DNA of 34,431 bases from an uncultured Bacilli bacterium (GCA_934095965.1 CAKOKR010000010.1:1-34431); one strand, 5' to 3'. Positions 7,908 to 14,176 are shown, numbered from the stretch's first letter. Program-made: numbers and translations. The notes: generated by a model not told the origin, from the letters alone.

Positions 7908-10546
7908 TGATAAAAATATATGATGGTGATACGAAATCATTTGTTAATAATGGAAAGATTACAATAAAACCAGTCGAAATAAAAGAATATAAGAAAAAAT
8001 CCTTAAATGGTTGGTACATAGAGGTTGAGGTATCAATAAAATATGCAAAATATATTGTAAAAGATGATTTGTGTGTTATTAAGTCAAAGTCAAAACTTAA
8101 TCCTCAAGCATTTAGAATTGGAGATCCAACTAAAAATAGTAAAACAATTCGATTTACAGCATATCATGTTATGTTTGATTCACAAAATTATATGTTAGAT
8201 GATGTGCGACCAATCAATAAAAATGCTCTTAATGCTTTAGAATACATAAATAATAGGACTAATAAGAAAAGTCCTTTTTCTTATTCTTCCAACATTACTA
8301 AATTGGCAACTGCCTATTTTCAATTGAAATCTCTTTATGAAGCTTGGGCAATAATTGAAGAGAGATGGGGTGGATGTTTTGATGCTGATAATTGGAACAT
8401 AATTCTGTCAGATAATTTAGGAAAAAATGTAGGGGAAATGCTAGTTTATCAAAAAAATTTAGAAGATTTATCGATTGTTGAAGATTGGAGTGATGTAGTT
8501 ACTGAATTGTATCCTGTTGGGCCAGATGGATTAAAATTACCTGAAAAATGTATTGAATCAGATATAAAGTATAAGATTCCATATTCAAAGACAGTAGAAT
8601 TTACTTCGGATTTAGAGAATTATGATGAAGATGGAAATGAAATTGAAATTCCTCAAGAAGATTTGATATCGGAATTGAGAGAAAAAGCAACAGAATATTT
8701 AAATAATAACAAATATCCTAAAGTTTCATATGAAATAACTACAAATATTTCTGAAAACTATGATATTAATGATAAGATTATGGTAAAGCATCCTCTTGTT
8801 AATTTACAGACTGAGGTTCAAGAATATGTTTATGATCACAAATTAAAAAAAACTGAAAGCTTGGTTTTTGGAAACTATAAAAAGGATATTGTTCAAAAAA
8901 TATCTTCATTTAAAGAAAGTGTCAGTCAAATAACTGACCAGTTATTAAAAAATAATGATACCTTAAAAAAACAAAAAGACATCATTAATACTTTAAATAA
9001 ATTAGGTCATGTTTATATAGATGATAATGAAATCTTAATTTTGGATACACTTCCTAAAGAACAGGCAAAGTATGTTTTGCGTCTTGGCTTAGGGGGAATT
9101 GCGTTTTCAGAGACCGGGTATGAAGGTGATTTCAAAACGGCTTGGACAATAGATGGCAATTTTAATGCAGATTTTATAGCATCAGGCAAAATAAATACAA
9201 ATCTAATAGAAGGATATACTGAGTTGATAACGAAAGTTAATACAATGGTAGATTTGACTAGAAATATCACTGCTACAAGCTACTTAGAGTTAACAAATGC
9301 GTTTGCTGGAGAATTATTAAACTTTTCAATAAGTGGGCAAATGAGCTTGCTGTATGCAGCAGATGATTTATATCCAGCAGATGACTTATATCCACTTGAT
9401 AGTTATTTAATTATTCAAAATTCAAATAATGAACAAAGATTAATACATTTGCCAATCAATTGGCTAAATTATTTAGATGCAAGTATTTTTGATGAGTTTA
9501 ATGTTTTTGGAGGAAAAGCAAAAATAATTAGACGTGTTGGCGTTAATTCAGATGGAACAAAATATGCATTGGAAAATGAAATAGTTGAAGAATATGGGGA
9601 TTTAGTTATCTATATAAATGAAGGTTATAACAAAATTTGGTTGCAATCGTTTTATGATGTGAACTTAATGTATTCTTGTAAATATGTCATTAAAAGTGAT
9701 TATACTAACACATTTGCTACAAAAGTAGAGATGCGTAACAGCATTACGCAAAGCGAAGATAGAATAAATCTAGAAGTATCAAAAAAAGTTAATGAAAATG
9801 AGGTAATAGCAGCAATTAATTTGTCAAGTGAAGAAGCAGCCATTAGAGCTAATAAAATTAAATTTGAAGGAATGGTAACAGCAAATAATAATTTTAAAAT
9901 TTTAGCAGATGGATCTATTGAGACAAAAAATGCGTCCTTGACAGGAAATGTCTATCTCCCAGCGGGAGGAAAAGTAGTTGGCGGTGACGGTATGATGTCA
10001 ACAATTGTAGTAAATGGTAATCTTTGGGGACAACAGTTTGCTGGAGCATCAGGGTTTGTACCATTGGGCTTTGAAACTTATGTTGATCAAAATAACAATT
10101 TTATAACAGTAGCAAATTCGATGGTTTTGGAATTCATGATACCTAGTAATTTCAAACCTAAAAAAGCTTTTATTTATTTAAGACACATACCAACTCAAAA
10201 TTCATACGACTCAAGCGGAAATAAAATTATTGGTTATAGCAAAAATATAAAAGCTTATATAAATAATGGCAATTTTTATAGAGATATTGATTGGACTACA
10301 CAGAAATTTAGTATTTCAGGTTATTATTCGGAAATTTCAAATTGTTTTGGAAGTGGTGGTTTTACGGGGGGGACATCAGGTATAAAAGAAGTTACTTCAA
10401 TTGATATAGCCAATTTAATTCAAAATACAGGAACTTATTCAATTAAATTACAAAGTTCTTACAATTCAGATGATAGTTATGCCGATACAGGATGTGTGTT
10501 GGCACAACTATACATATGTGGCTATATGAGCGAAAATATTTCATAA
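7907..10546 (+). CDS. Tail endopeptidase/minor structural protein (Tal-like)
   Basis: An 879-residue tail-tip protein. The first ~350 residues match the prophage tail endopeptidase/minor structural N-terminal domain (gp44/gp27-hub type): strands around RIGDPTKNSKTIRFTAYHVMFD, then WGGCFDADNWNIILSD and a domain ending at QEYVYDHKLKKTESLVFGNY. A central region has coiled and repetitive segments, including a short duplicated YAADDLYPADDLYPLD run around residue 480. The C-terminus is Gly/Ser/Asn-rich and beta-structured, as in receptor-binding tails. I use ATG 7907 (AGGACAGGTGG upstream, TAATG overlap with Dit) instead of a TTG 39 bases earlier. Whether it has true peptidoglycan hydrolase activity cannot be told. 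Confidence 0.82.
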   Translation: MIKIYDGDTKSFVNNGKITIKPVEIKEYKKKSLNGWYIEVEVSIKYAKYIVKDDLCVIKSKSKLNPQAFRIGDPTKNSKTIRFTAYHVMFDSQNYMLDDVRPINKNALNALEYINNRTNKKSPFSYSSNITKLATAYFQLKSLYEAWAIIEERWGGCFDADNWNIILSDNLGKNVGEMLVYQKNLEDLSIVEDWSDVVTELYPVGPDGLKLPEKCIESDIKYKIPYSKTVEFTSDLENYDEDGNEIEIPQEDLISELREKATEYLNNNKYPKVSYEITTNISENYDINDKIMVKHPLVNLQTEVQEYVYDHKLKKTESLVFGNYKKDIVQKISSFKESVSQITDQLLKNNDTLKKQKDIINTLNKLGHVYIDDNEILILDTLPKEQAKYVLRLGLGGIAFSETGYEGDFKTAWTIDGNFNADFIASGKINTNLIEGYTELITKVNTMVDLTRNITATSYLELTNAFAGELLNFSISGQMSLLYAADDLYPADDLYPLDSYLIIQNSNNEQRLIHLPINWLNYLDASIFDEFNVFGGKAKIIRRVGVNSDGTKYALENEIVEEYGDLVIYINEGYNKIWLQSFYDVNLMYSCKYVIKSDYTNTFATKVEMRNSITQSEDRINLEVSKKVNENEVIAAINLSSEEAAIRANKIKFEGMVTANNNFKILADGSIETKNASLTGNVYLPAGGKVVGGDGMMSTIVVNGNLWGQQFAGASGFVPLGFETYVDQNNNFITVANSMVLEFMIPSNFKPKKAFIYLRHIPTQNSYDSSGNKIIGYSKNIKAYINNGNFYRDIDWTTQKFSISGYYSEISNCFGSGGFTGGTSGIKEVTSIDIANLIQNTGTYSIKLQSSYNSDDSYADTGCVLAQLYICGYMSENIS

Positions 10547-10561
10547 AGGAGGAATGATAAT

Positions 10562-10693
10562 ATGATTAAAAAGCTCAAACTAATTTGTTCAAAAGTCTGT
10601 AAAAATATATTGACAAGCATTCGTAAGAATGTGATAATCTTACAAACAAACAAAGGTACTTTATGCCTTGTGGAAGGAGGTGCGGTTATTTAG
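10562..10693 (+). CDS. Small hypothetical ORF after the tail protein
   Basis: A 43-codon reading frame with a perfect ribosome site (AAAGGAGG at 10545-10552, ATG at 10562, nine bases between), ending at TAG 10691. The peptide is basic with two Cys near the start (MIKKLKLICSKVCKN) and ends KGTLCLVEGGAVI. I recognise no family; it is not clearly XkdX-like, although small proteins are usual at this place. A strong promoter lies inside it (10610-10638), so this stretch may be non-coding and the ribosome site a leftover. Its reality is uncertain. Confidence 0.4.
   Translation: MIKKLKLICSKVCKNILTSIRKNVIILQTNKGTLCLVEGGAVI
10610..10638 (+). promoter_or_regulatory. Near-consensus sigma-A promoter with internal palindrome
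   Basis: TTGACA (10610-10615), a 17-base spacer and GATAAT (10633-10638) with an extended TG element (10630-10631). The spacer holds an inverted repeat CATTC-GTAA-GAATG (10618-10631), positioned as an operator would be. This is among the best promoter matches in the window and lies inside a phage late operon. Predicted start is about 10645. Confidence 0.72.
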
Positions 10694-10747
10694 AAATCGC
10701 ATCTTAGCCAAGAAATGGAGCAATGATTTAAGCTATTGCTCTTTTTT
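10645..10747 (+). ncRNA. Candidate ~100-nt phage small RNA
   Basis: The stretch between the strong promoter at 10610-10638 and the hairpin terminator at 10718-10747 would be a discrete RNA of about 100 nt. It contains a second foldable stem, GGTGCG (10679-10684) with CGCATC (10698-10703, one G-U pair), and a strong GGAAGGAGG ribosome-site-like run at 10672-10680 with no clear start codon behind it. A GTG 10680 frame of 29 codons runs through the terminator, but the start lies inside the ribosome-site run. Nothing proves function; a very small mRNA is an alternative. Confidence 0.45.
10718..10747 (+). terminator. Hairpin terminator upstream of tail-fibre genes
   Basis: Perfect 7-bp repeat GAGCAAT (10718-10724) and ATTGCTC (10735-10741), 10-base loop, then TTTTTT. 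It would end the short transcript from 10645 and also interrupt the late operon unless read through. Confidence 0.82.
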
Positions 10748-10762
10748 CATGCGAGGTGTATT

Positions 10763-11239
10763 ATGCTAAAAATCTTTTCTAATAAAGGTGAAGCGAATAC
10801 AATACCTTTAAACGCAGAAAATCTAAATTTTAATTTTACTGAATTAATTAATATTCTTCGTCCAGTAGGCAGTTATTTTGAAACATCTGATGCTGATTTC
10901 GATCCAAATGTCGCTTGGTGTGGAACTTGGATTTTAGAAAATGATGGAACTGTACTAGTTTCAAAATCAGATACTACAGGAAGCGTTCTAAATGTTAATG
11001 TTGGAACGGTTGTTGGTGAAGAAAAACACACTTTAACAATTGATGAAATGCCAAGTCATTCTCACGCAATGGGGTTGCTTGGTGGTGGTGATCAAGAACG
11101 ATGGGGATTAGAATATTCAAAGGGATCAAATTGGCGTGCGTATGATGGCAATGATATCATAGCATCAATTGGAGGCAATCAACCGCACAACAATGTACAA
11201 CCTAGTAAAATTTGTTTTAGATGGCATAGAACAGCATAA
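10763..11239 (+). CDS. Tail collar-like baseplate/receptor-binding protein
   Basis: A 158-residue protein with the phage tail-collar/baseplate receptor-binding layout: PVGSYFETSDADFDPNVAWCGTWIL, EEKHTLTIDEMPSHSHAMG, and the closing GGNQPHNNVQPSKICFRWHRTA. These correspond to the conserved 'PVGSiY...NPxtxFGGTW', 'HtLtxaEmPsHxH' and 'HnNxqPyxxxxxWxRtA' blocks of the family. The His-rich blocks usually bind metal at the fibre tip. The N-terminal 33 residues (MLKIFSNKGEANTIPLN...) are shared with the next protein and probably attach both to the virion. Start ATG 10763 has GCGAGGTG upstream; the upstream TTG alternative lies in the terminator. Confidence 0.85.
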   Translation: MLKIFSNKGEANTIPLNAENLNFNFTELINILRPVGSYFETSDADFDPNVAWCGTWILENDGTVLVSKSDTTGSVLNVNVGTVVGEEKHTLTIDEMPSHSHAMGLLGGGDQERWGLEYSKGSNWRAYDGNDIIASIGGNQPHNNVQPSKICFRWHRTA

Positions 11240-11264
11240 TAACAAAACTAAATAACCATTAAAA

Positions 11265-11828
11265 ATGGAAAGAATAAATTTTGGAAACAAAGGTGATGCT
11301 AATGCAAAGCCTTTGAATAATACTAATATAAACCAATTACAAGATAATATGGAAAATAGTTTTAAATCTACGCAAACAATAAGCGATACGGATACATATA
11401 GTTGTAATTACATAAATAATGCCATACAAAAGCATATGTTAAGTGCAACTTTAACGACAAACACAACTCCAACAACTGGTCAATATATTGAAATATCGAA
11501 TTGGATTGCTTCTGAATACGTTGGAAATAAATTGTCTGTACAAAATGGAAAAATCGTAATAGGCTCTGGAGTTTCTAAAATTAAAATTGCAGGTGTTATT
11601 GGTACATATACGAGAAATGATCAATTAATTTATATGTATGGACGAAAAAATGGCAATGATGTTACTAATCCGTGGGTGGTTAAAAAAACTTTCGATTATG
11701 ATAGTTTTTCATATAATAATTTGATCGATGTACAAGAAAACGACATTATAAGTATTGCAACTTATGGGGCAAGTGAATACCAGCTAGATAATTCAAAAAC
11801 TTTACTTGTATTTGAAGTCGTAGAATAA
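11265..11828 (+). CDS. Second tail-fibre-type protein with shared N-terminal module
   Basis: A 187-residue protein whose first 30 residues (MERINFGNKGDANAKPLN) align with the N-terminus of the preceding collar-like protein, after which the two differ entirely. The C-terminal ~110 residues are beta-rich with KIVIGSGVSKIKIAGVIGTY and DIISIATYGASEYQL, suggesting a jelly-roll or TNF-like tip such as found on phage fibres. There is no good ribosome site before ATG 11265, so translation may be weak or coupled. Function as an alternative receptor-binding or decoration protein is inferred. Confidence 0.65.
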   Translation: MERINFGNKGDANAKPLNNTNINQLQDNMENSFKSTQTISDTDTYSCNYINNAIQKHMLSATLTTNTTPTTGQYIEISNWIASEYVGNKLSVQNGKIVIGSGVSKIKIAGVIGTYTRNDQLIYMYGRKNGNDVTNPWVVKKTFDYDSFSYNNLIDVQENDIISIATYGASEYQLDNSKTLLVFEVVE

Positions 11829-11845
11829 AAAAAGAAAGGATAACA

Positions 11846-12169
11846 ATGGAAAATATAACATTAGGGCAAGTAGCAACAGCACTTGCTTTTTTAGTTGGGC
11901 TAATAGGATCAATTAAATATATTTTTAGCTTGTTTAGCAAGCGAATAGATAAAATATTAAATCCGTTAGTAAAAAGAATTGACGACTTAGAAATGCAGTC
12001 AATTAAAACAGATTTAACTAATTTTATCTCAGATGTAGAGCACAATGTTCCAAAAAGTCAAATCCAAAGACTTAATGCACATGAATTATATGATAAATAC
12101 ACCAAATTGGGTGGTAATTCATATATTCATGAACATTGGGAACAATTGCTGAAAAAAGAAAAAATATAG
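11846..12169 (+). CDS. Phage membrane protein with holin-region context
   Basis: A 107-residue protein with one N-terminal transmembrane segment (VATALAFLVGLIGSIKYIFSLF) followed by a helical/coiled region (IDDLEMQSIKTDLTNFISDVE) and the end ELYDKYTKLGGNSYIHEHWEQL. This layout, common in Clostridia and Bacilli prophages just before the holin, is like XhlA/holin-associated proteins, though the exact role is unknown. Good ribosome site (AAAGAAAGGATAACA). The C-terminal 'YDKYTKLGGNSYIH' block is the most conserved-looking stretch. Confidence 0.7.
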   Translation: MENITLGQVATALAFLVGLIGSIKYIFSLFSKRIDKILNPLVKRIDDLEMQSIKTDLTNFISDVEHNVPKSQIQRLNAHELYDKYTKLGGNSYIHEHWEQLLKKEKI

Positions 12170-12184
12170 GAAGGAGGTGTAAAA

Positions 12185-12436
12185 ATGGAAATAACAAATA
12201 TTATAACAATAGTAACTATATTCGCATCGTGGATTTTAGGTATTGCTGCTAAAAAAAGCAAATGGATTAATAACAATTTAATTCCGATCCAAAATATTTT
12301 GATTGGATTAATTGTAGCTTGCATTGAATGGGCTATAACTAAAGATTTTAAAGTTGCAATTGCCTTAAGTGGCATTCTTGCTGGTGGAACTTATGATATA
12401 TTTCATAATATAGAAAAAATGAGAAAAGGAGAATAG
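12185..12436 (+). CDS. Phage holin (A118/Hol118-like)
   Basis: An 83-residue protein with two predicted transmembrane helices (IITIVTIFASWILGIAA; NILIGLIVACIEWAI), a short hydrophobic AIALSGILAGGTYDIF, and a charged C-terminus (EKMRKGE). Length, topology and position directly before the endolysin fit class II holins such as those of A118-type phages. The ribosome site AAGGAGGTGTAAAA precedes ATG 12185. It would permeabilise the membrane to release the amidase at the end of infection. Confidence 0.78.
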   Translation: MEITNIITIVTIFASWILGIAAKKSKWINNNLIPIQNILIGLIVACIEWAITKDFKVAIALSGILAGGTYDIFHNIEKMRKGE

Positions 12437-12440
12437 AAAT

Positions 12441-13325
12441 ATGGAAATTAAAAAATGCTTATTAACTAACAATTCATGTTATAAGAAGGCATCAAAAATG
12501 GTGCCCAAAGGAATAGTGGTACACTCAACTGGGGCTAATAATCCTTATTTGAAGAGATATGTACAACCCGATGATGGCATTCTTGGAAAGAACCAATATA
12601 ACAATGATTGGAATAGAAGCGGATTAAATTCGTGCGTTAATGCTTTCATTGGTAAAGATAAAAATGGAGTAGTTAGATGTTATCAAACTTTGCCATTTGA
12701 TTACATGCCATGGGGTTGTGCAAGTGGTAAAAAAGGAAGTTACAACTACACACATATTCAATTTGAAATATGTGAGGACGCATTGAAAGATGAAAAGTAT
12801 TTCAGTGAGGCTTTTGGAGTTGCTATAGAATTTTGTGCCTATCTATGTGACAAATATAATCTGTCAATTGATAGTATTGTGAGCCATCACGAAGCTCATT
12901 TGAAAGGGTATGCATCAAATCATGGTGATTGTGATCATTGGTTAAAGAAATTTAATAAAAATATGGATTGGTTTAGAAACGAAACGAAAGCAAAATTAGA
13001 AAAAAAAGATGTTAAATCAGAGCCTACTAAACCTAGTACATCAGATAATTTTCTGGGATCTAGAGGTTATTTGAAATACGGAGATAAAGGAAGCAATATC
13101 AATAAAATATGCTTATTCTTTGCCAACAATTTCTATGGCTATTTTGGAAATACAAAAGAAAGTGCAAAAATTAAATTAGTTGGTAAGAATAATGATGGTG
13201 ATTTCTTTGGTAATTACCTTAAATCGTGGGTTATTGAGTTCCAAAAAAGAACAGGTCTTGAACAAGATGGTAACATAGGACCACTAACTCTTAACATGAT
13301 GAAAAAATATAAATTTACATATTAA
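12441..13325 (+). CDS. Endolysin: N-acetylmuramoyl-L-alanine amidase
   Basis: A 294-residue endolysin that cuts the MurNAc-L-Ala amide bond. The N-terminal ~180 residues form an Amidase_2 zinc domain: first ligand His28 in GIVVHST, then the IVSHHEAH block (147-153) and DCDHW (163-167). After a Lys/Ser/Pro linker (about 180-210), a C-terminal peptidoglycan-binding_1-like domain carries WVIEFQKRTGLEQDGNIGPLT. There is no signal peptide, so export depends on the adjacent holin, four bases upstream. This is the last gene of the late operon and is followed by a terminator. Confidence 0.93.
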   Translation: MEIKKCLLTNNSCYKKASKMVPKGIVVHSTGANNPYLKRYVQPDDGILGKNQYNNDWNRSGLNSCVNAFIGKDKNGVVRCYQTLPFDYMPWGCASGKKGSYNYTHIQFEICEDALKDEKYFSEAFGVAIEFCAYLCDKYNLSIDSIVSHHEAHLKGYASNHGDCDHWLKKFNKNMDWFRNETKAKLEKKDVKSEPTKPSTSDNFLGSRGYLKYGDKGSNINKICLFFANNFYGYFGNTKESAKIKLVGKNNDGDFFGNYLKSWVIEFQKRTGLEQDGNIGPLTLNMMKKYKFTY

Positions 13326-13329
13326 AAGA

Positions 13330-13360
13330 CTCAGTCAAAAATCGACTGGGGCTTTTTTTT
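13330..13360 (+). terminator. Terminator of the prophage late operon
   Basis: CTCAGTC (13330-13336) pairs with GACTGGG (13344-13350), one G-U pair, 7-base loop, followed by GC and eight T. It follows the endolysin stop by five bases and closes the late transcript. Confidence 0.85.
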
Positions 13361-13535
13361 GTGCTTTAATTAAATTAATTAGTTCAATTTTTTCTTCAGG
13401 ATTTAAATCTACACTAAGTTGTACTTTATGAGTTTTTCTATATTTTTTATCATACTCAGATTTATTAAATTTTTTTATATTTTCCTGCAATAAATGAAAT
13501 GGCGGTAAAAAATGGCGGTAAAAAAATAAAAACAC
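13335..13535 (-). CDS. Possible small DNA-binding-like remnant
   Basis: A reverse-strand frame whose last ~45 residues look protein-like: KKFNKSEYDKKYRKTHKVQ, then LSVDLNPEEKIELINLIKAQ, ending KKAPVDF. This pattern (basic N-terminus, a strand 'VQLSVDLNPEE', then a helix) resembles small ribbon-helix-helix-type phage or plasmid proteins, which normally continue 10-20 residues further. Here it stops inside the late-operon terminator, so the C-terminus may be lost. The first ~20 predicted residues are low-complexity and encoded by a tandem repeat; no in-frame ATG with a ribosome site is visible, so the start is uncertain. Probably a remnant. Confidence 0.35.
   Translation of the reverse strand: MFLFFYRHFLPPFHLLQENIKKFNKSEYDKKYRKTHKVQLSVDLNPEEKIELINLIKAQKKAPVDF
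13497..13522 (+). repeat. Tandem 13-bp direct repeat
   Basis: AAATGGCGGTAAA occurs twice head to tail (13497-13509, 13510-13522). It lies just upstream of the recognisable part of the reverse small ORF and 12 bases from a palindrome. It could be a regulator-binding site or iteron-like; nothing more can be said from sequence. Confidence 0.75.
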
Positions 13536-13547
13536 CTTATAATAAGG
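13535..13547. promoter_or_regulatory. Perfect palindrome, operator candidate
   Basis: CCTTATAATAAGG is a perfect 13-bp palindrome (odd centre). It contains a TATAAT at 13538-13543 on the plus strand, without a good -35. Its place beside the tandem repeats and the small reverse ORF suggests a regulator site. Inference only. Confidence 0.4.
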
Positions 13548-13563
13548 AAATAAATGGCTTATT

Positions 13564-13584
13564 TGGTGGACACATTCTCCACCA
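13564..13584. repeat. Perfect stem-loop
   Basis: TGGTGGA (13564-13570) and TCCACCA (13578-13584) with a 7-base loop. No T-run follows, so it is not a classical terminator. It lies ten bases before the terminator at 13595. Confidence 0.7.
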
Positions 13585-13594
13585 GAAGAAAATC

Positions 13595-13623
13595 AAAGTC
13601 CGAATTTAAGGACTTTTTATTTT
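13595..13623 (+). terminator. Hairpin terminator in the prophage/host junction
   Basis: AAAGTCC (13595-13601) and GGACTTT (13610-13616), 8-base loop, followed by TTATTTT. No recognised gene ends here on the plus strand, so it may close a small RNA starting near 13550 together with the hairpin at 13564-13584, or be a relic. Confidence 0.7.
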
Positions 13624-13891
13624 GTTAAAAACATATCAAACTAAAACGTAGGACTAGCCAACTGATCTATAATATAGTACATCTTCAACAATTAATAATG
13701 TATTAAAAAAATAAAGGCTTCAAAGGTCACGAATTTACAACCTTTGAAAATTTATCTTGGGGAAATAGTTTTTATATGTTACTATAAAAATGAATTAAAG
13801 AAACTGATGCAATTAGTATTATTTTAAAATCTGAAAATAATGTATTAAATATATACGGTTGCTAAAATGTAAATAAGTTTAAGAAAAAGTA
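13624..13891. other. Gene-free junction DNA
   Basis: About 270 bases with no supportable reading frame. Contents seen: CTATAATATAG (a short palindrome near 13672), the 9-bp inverted repeat at 13719-13748, and otherwise AT-rich spacer. The right prophage attachment site is likely somewhere between 13360 and 14240, but its other copy lies outside the window, so it cannot be fixed. Confidence 0.6.
13719..13748. repeat. 9-bp inverted repeat with 12-bp spacer
   Basis: TTCAAAGGT (13719-13727) and ACCTTTGAA (13740-13748) are perfect complements around the spacer CACGAATTTACA. There is no T-run behind it. The geometry is compatible with an RNA hairpin or with arms of a recombinase core site near the prophage end; neither is shown. 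Confidence 0.75.
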
Positions 13892-13921
13892 TTGCTTGTA
13901 ATAGTGAGATATGTTTATAAT
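13892..13921 (+). promoter_or_regulatory. Promoter of the antitoxin RNA
   Basis: TTGCTT (13892-13897), 18-base spacer, TATAAT (13916-13921). The predicted start near 13928 and the terminator at 13995-14028 delimit a ~100-nt RNA convergent with the hydrophobic peptide gene. Confidence 0.62.
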
Positions 13922-13930
13922 ATAGGTGGA

Positions 13931-14017
13931 ATGAAAAACATATATTTAGCTTTTGCGTTGCTAAGTGTTTCTCAGTCCAATAAATTGGAATTGAAACACC
14001 TATTCATAGCTGATTAG
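13931..14017 (+). CDS. 28-codon ORF inside the antitoxin RNA (doubtful)
   Basis: ATG 13931 opens 28 codons (MKNIYLAFALLSVSQ...) and stops at TAG 14015 inside the terminator stem. AGGTGG lies only one base before ATG, too close to act normally, and the predicted RNA start is only a few bases upstream. Probably incidental, but a leaderless peptide cannot be excluded. Confidence 0.2.
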   Translation: MKNIYLAFALLSVSQSNKLELKHLFIAD

Positions 14018-14028
14018 GTGTTCATTTT
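13995..14028 (+). terminator. Terminator of the antitoxin RNA
   Basis: AACACCTA (13995-14002) and TAGGTGTT (14015-14022), perfect 8-bp stem with a 12-base loop, followed by CATTTTTT. On the opposite strand the same hairpin is followed only by TTTC, so it is mainly a plus-strand terminator. Confidence 0.85.
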
Positions 14029-14097
14029 TTAATCCTTGTTTTCTAGGATTCTGATAATTAAAATTAGAATAATTGCAAATATAACCAAATATTCCAT
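14029..14097 (-). CDS. Candidate type I toxin: 22-residue membrane peptide
   Basis: On the minus strand ATG 14097-14095 opens 22 codons to TAA 14031-14029. The peptide starts MEYLVIFAII, continues with LILIIR and ends ILENKD: one hydrophobic span of about 14 residues followed by a short charged tail, the hallmark of Fst/Ibs/BsrG-type membrane toxins. The ribosome site GGAAGGAAAAG (minus, 14111-14101) is well spaced. A promoter (14177-14205) gives a ~73-nt leader in which TCCATTA (14135-14129) pairs with TAATGGA (14115-14109), closing part of the ribosome site. CTCAGTCCA in the leader (14140-14132) is also complementary to TGGACTGAG near the mRNA 3' end (13979-13971). No sequence family is recognised. 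Confidence 0.6.
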   Translation of the reverse strand: MEYLVIFAIILILIIRILENKD

Positions 14098-14176
14098 TAT
14101 CTTTTCCTTCCATTATTAAATAAATAGCTAATGGACTGAGGGTAAAACAACTAGCACACTATATGTATCTATAAAT

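Larger units (their letters stand above)
13928..14028 (+). ncRNA. Candidate type I antitoxin RNA
   Basis: A roughly 100-nt plus-strand RNA bounded by a promoter (13892-13921) and a perfect hairpin terminator (13995-14028). It would be antisense to the 3' part of the mRNA of the minus-strand 22-residue peptide. It holds a nested fold: GTGTTTC (13965-13971) with GAAACAC (13993-13999), enclosing TCCAA-taaa-TTGGA (13976-13989). The GAAACAC arm overlaps the terminator arm AACACCTA, so the two folds exclude each other. The layout matches txpA/RatA and bsrG/SR4 of Bacillus subtilis, where the antitoxin RNA overlaps the toxin mRNA 3' end. Function is inferred; no homology to a known antitoxin RNA is claimed. 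Confidence 0.6.

Noticed and set aside
10610..10640. LexA/SOS box in the embedded promoter
   Set aside because: The palindrome CATTC-GTAA-GAATG does not fit the Gram-positive LexA site CGAAC-N4-GTTCG.
13499..13612. Plus-strand 37-codon ORF starting in the tandem repeat (MAVKNGGKK...)
   Set aside because: No ribosome site; it crosses the palindrome and hairpins and ends in the terminator; product looks random.
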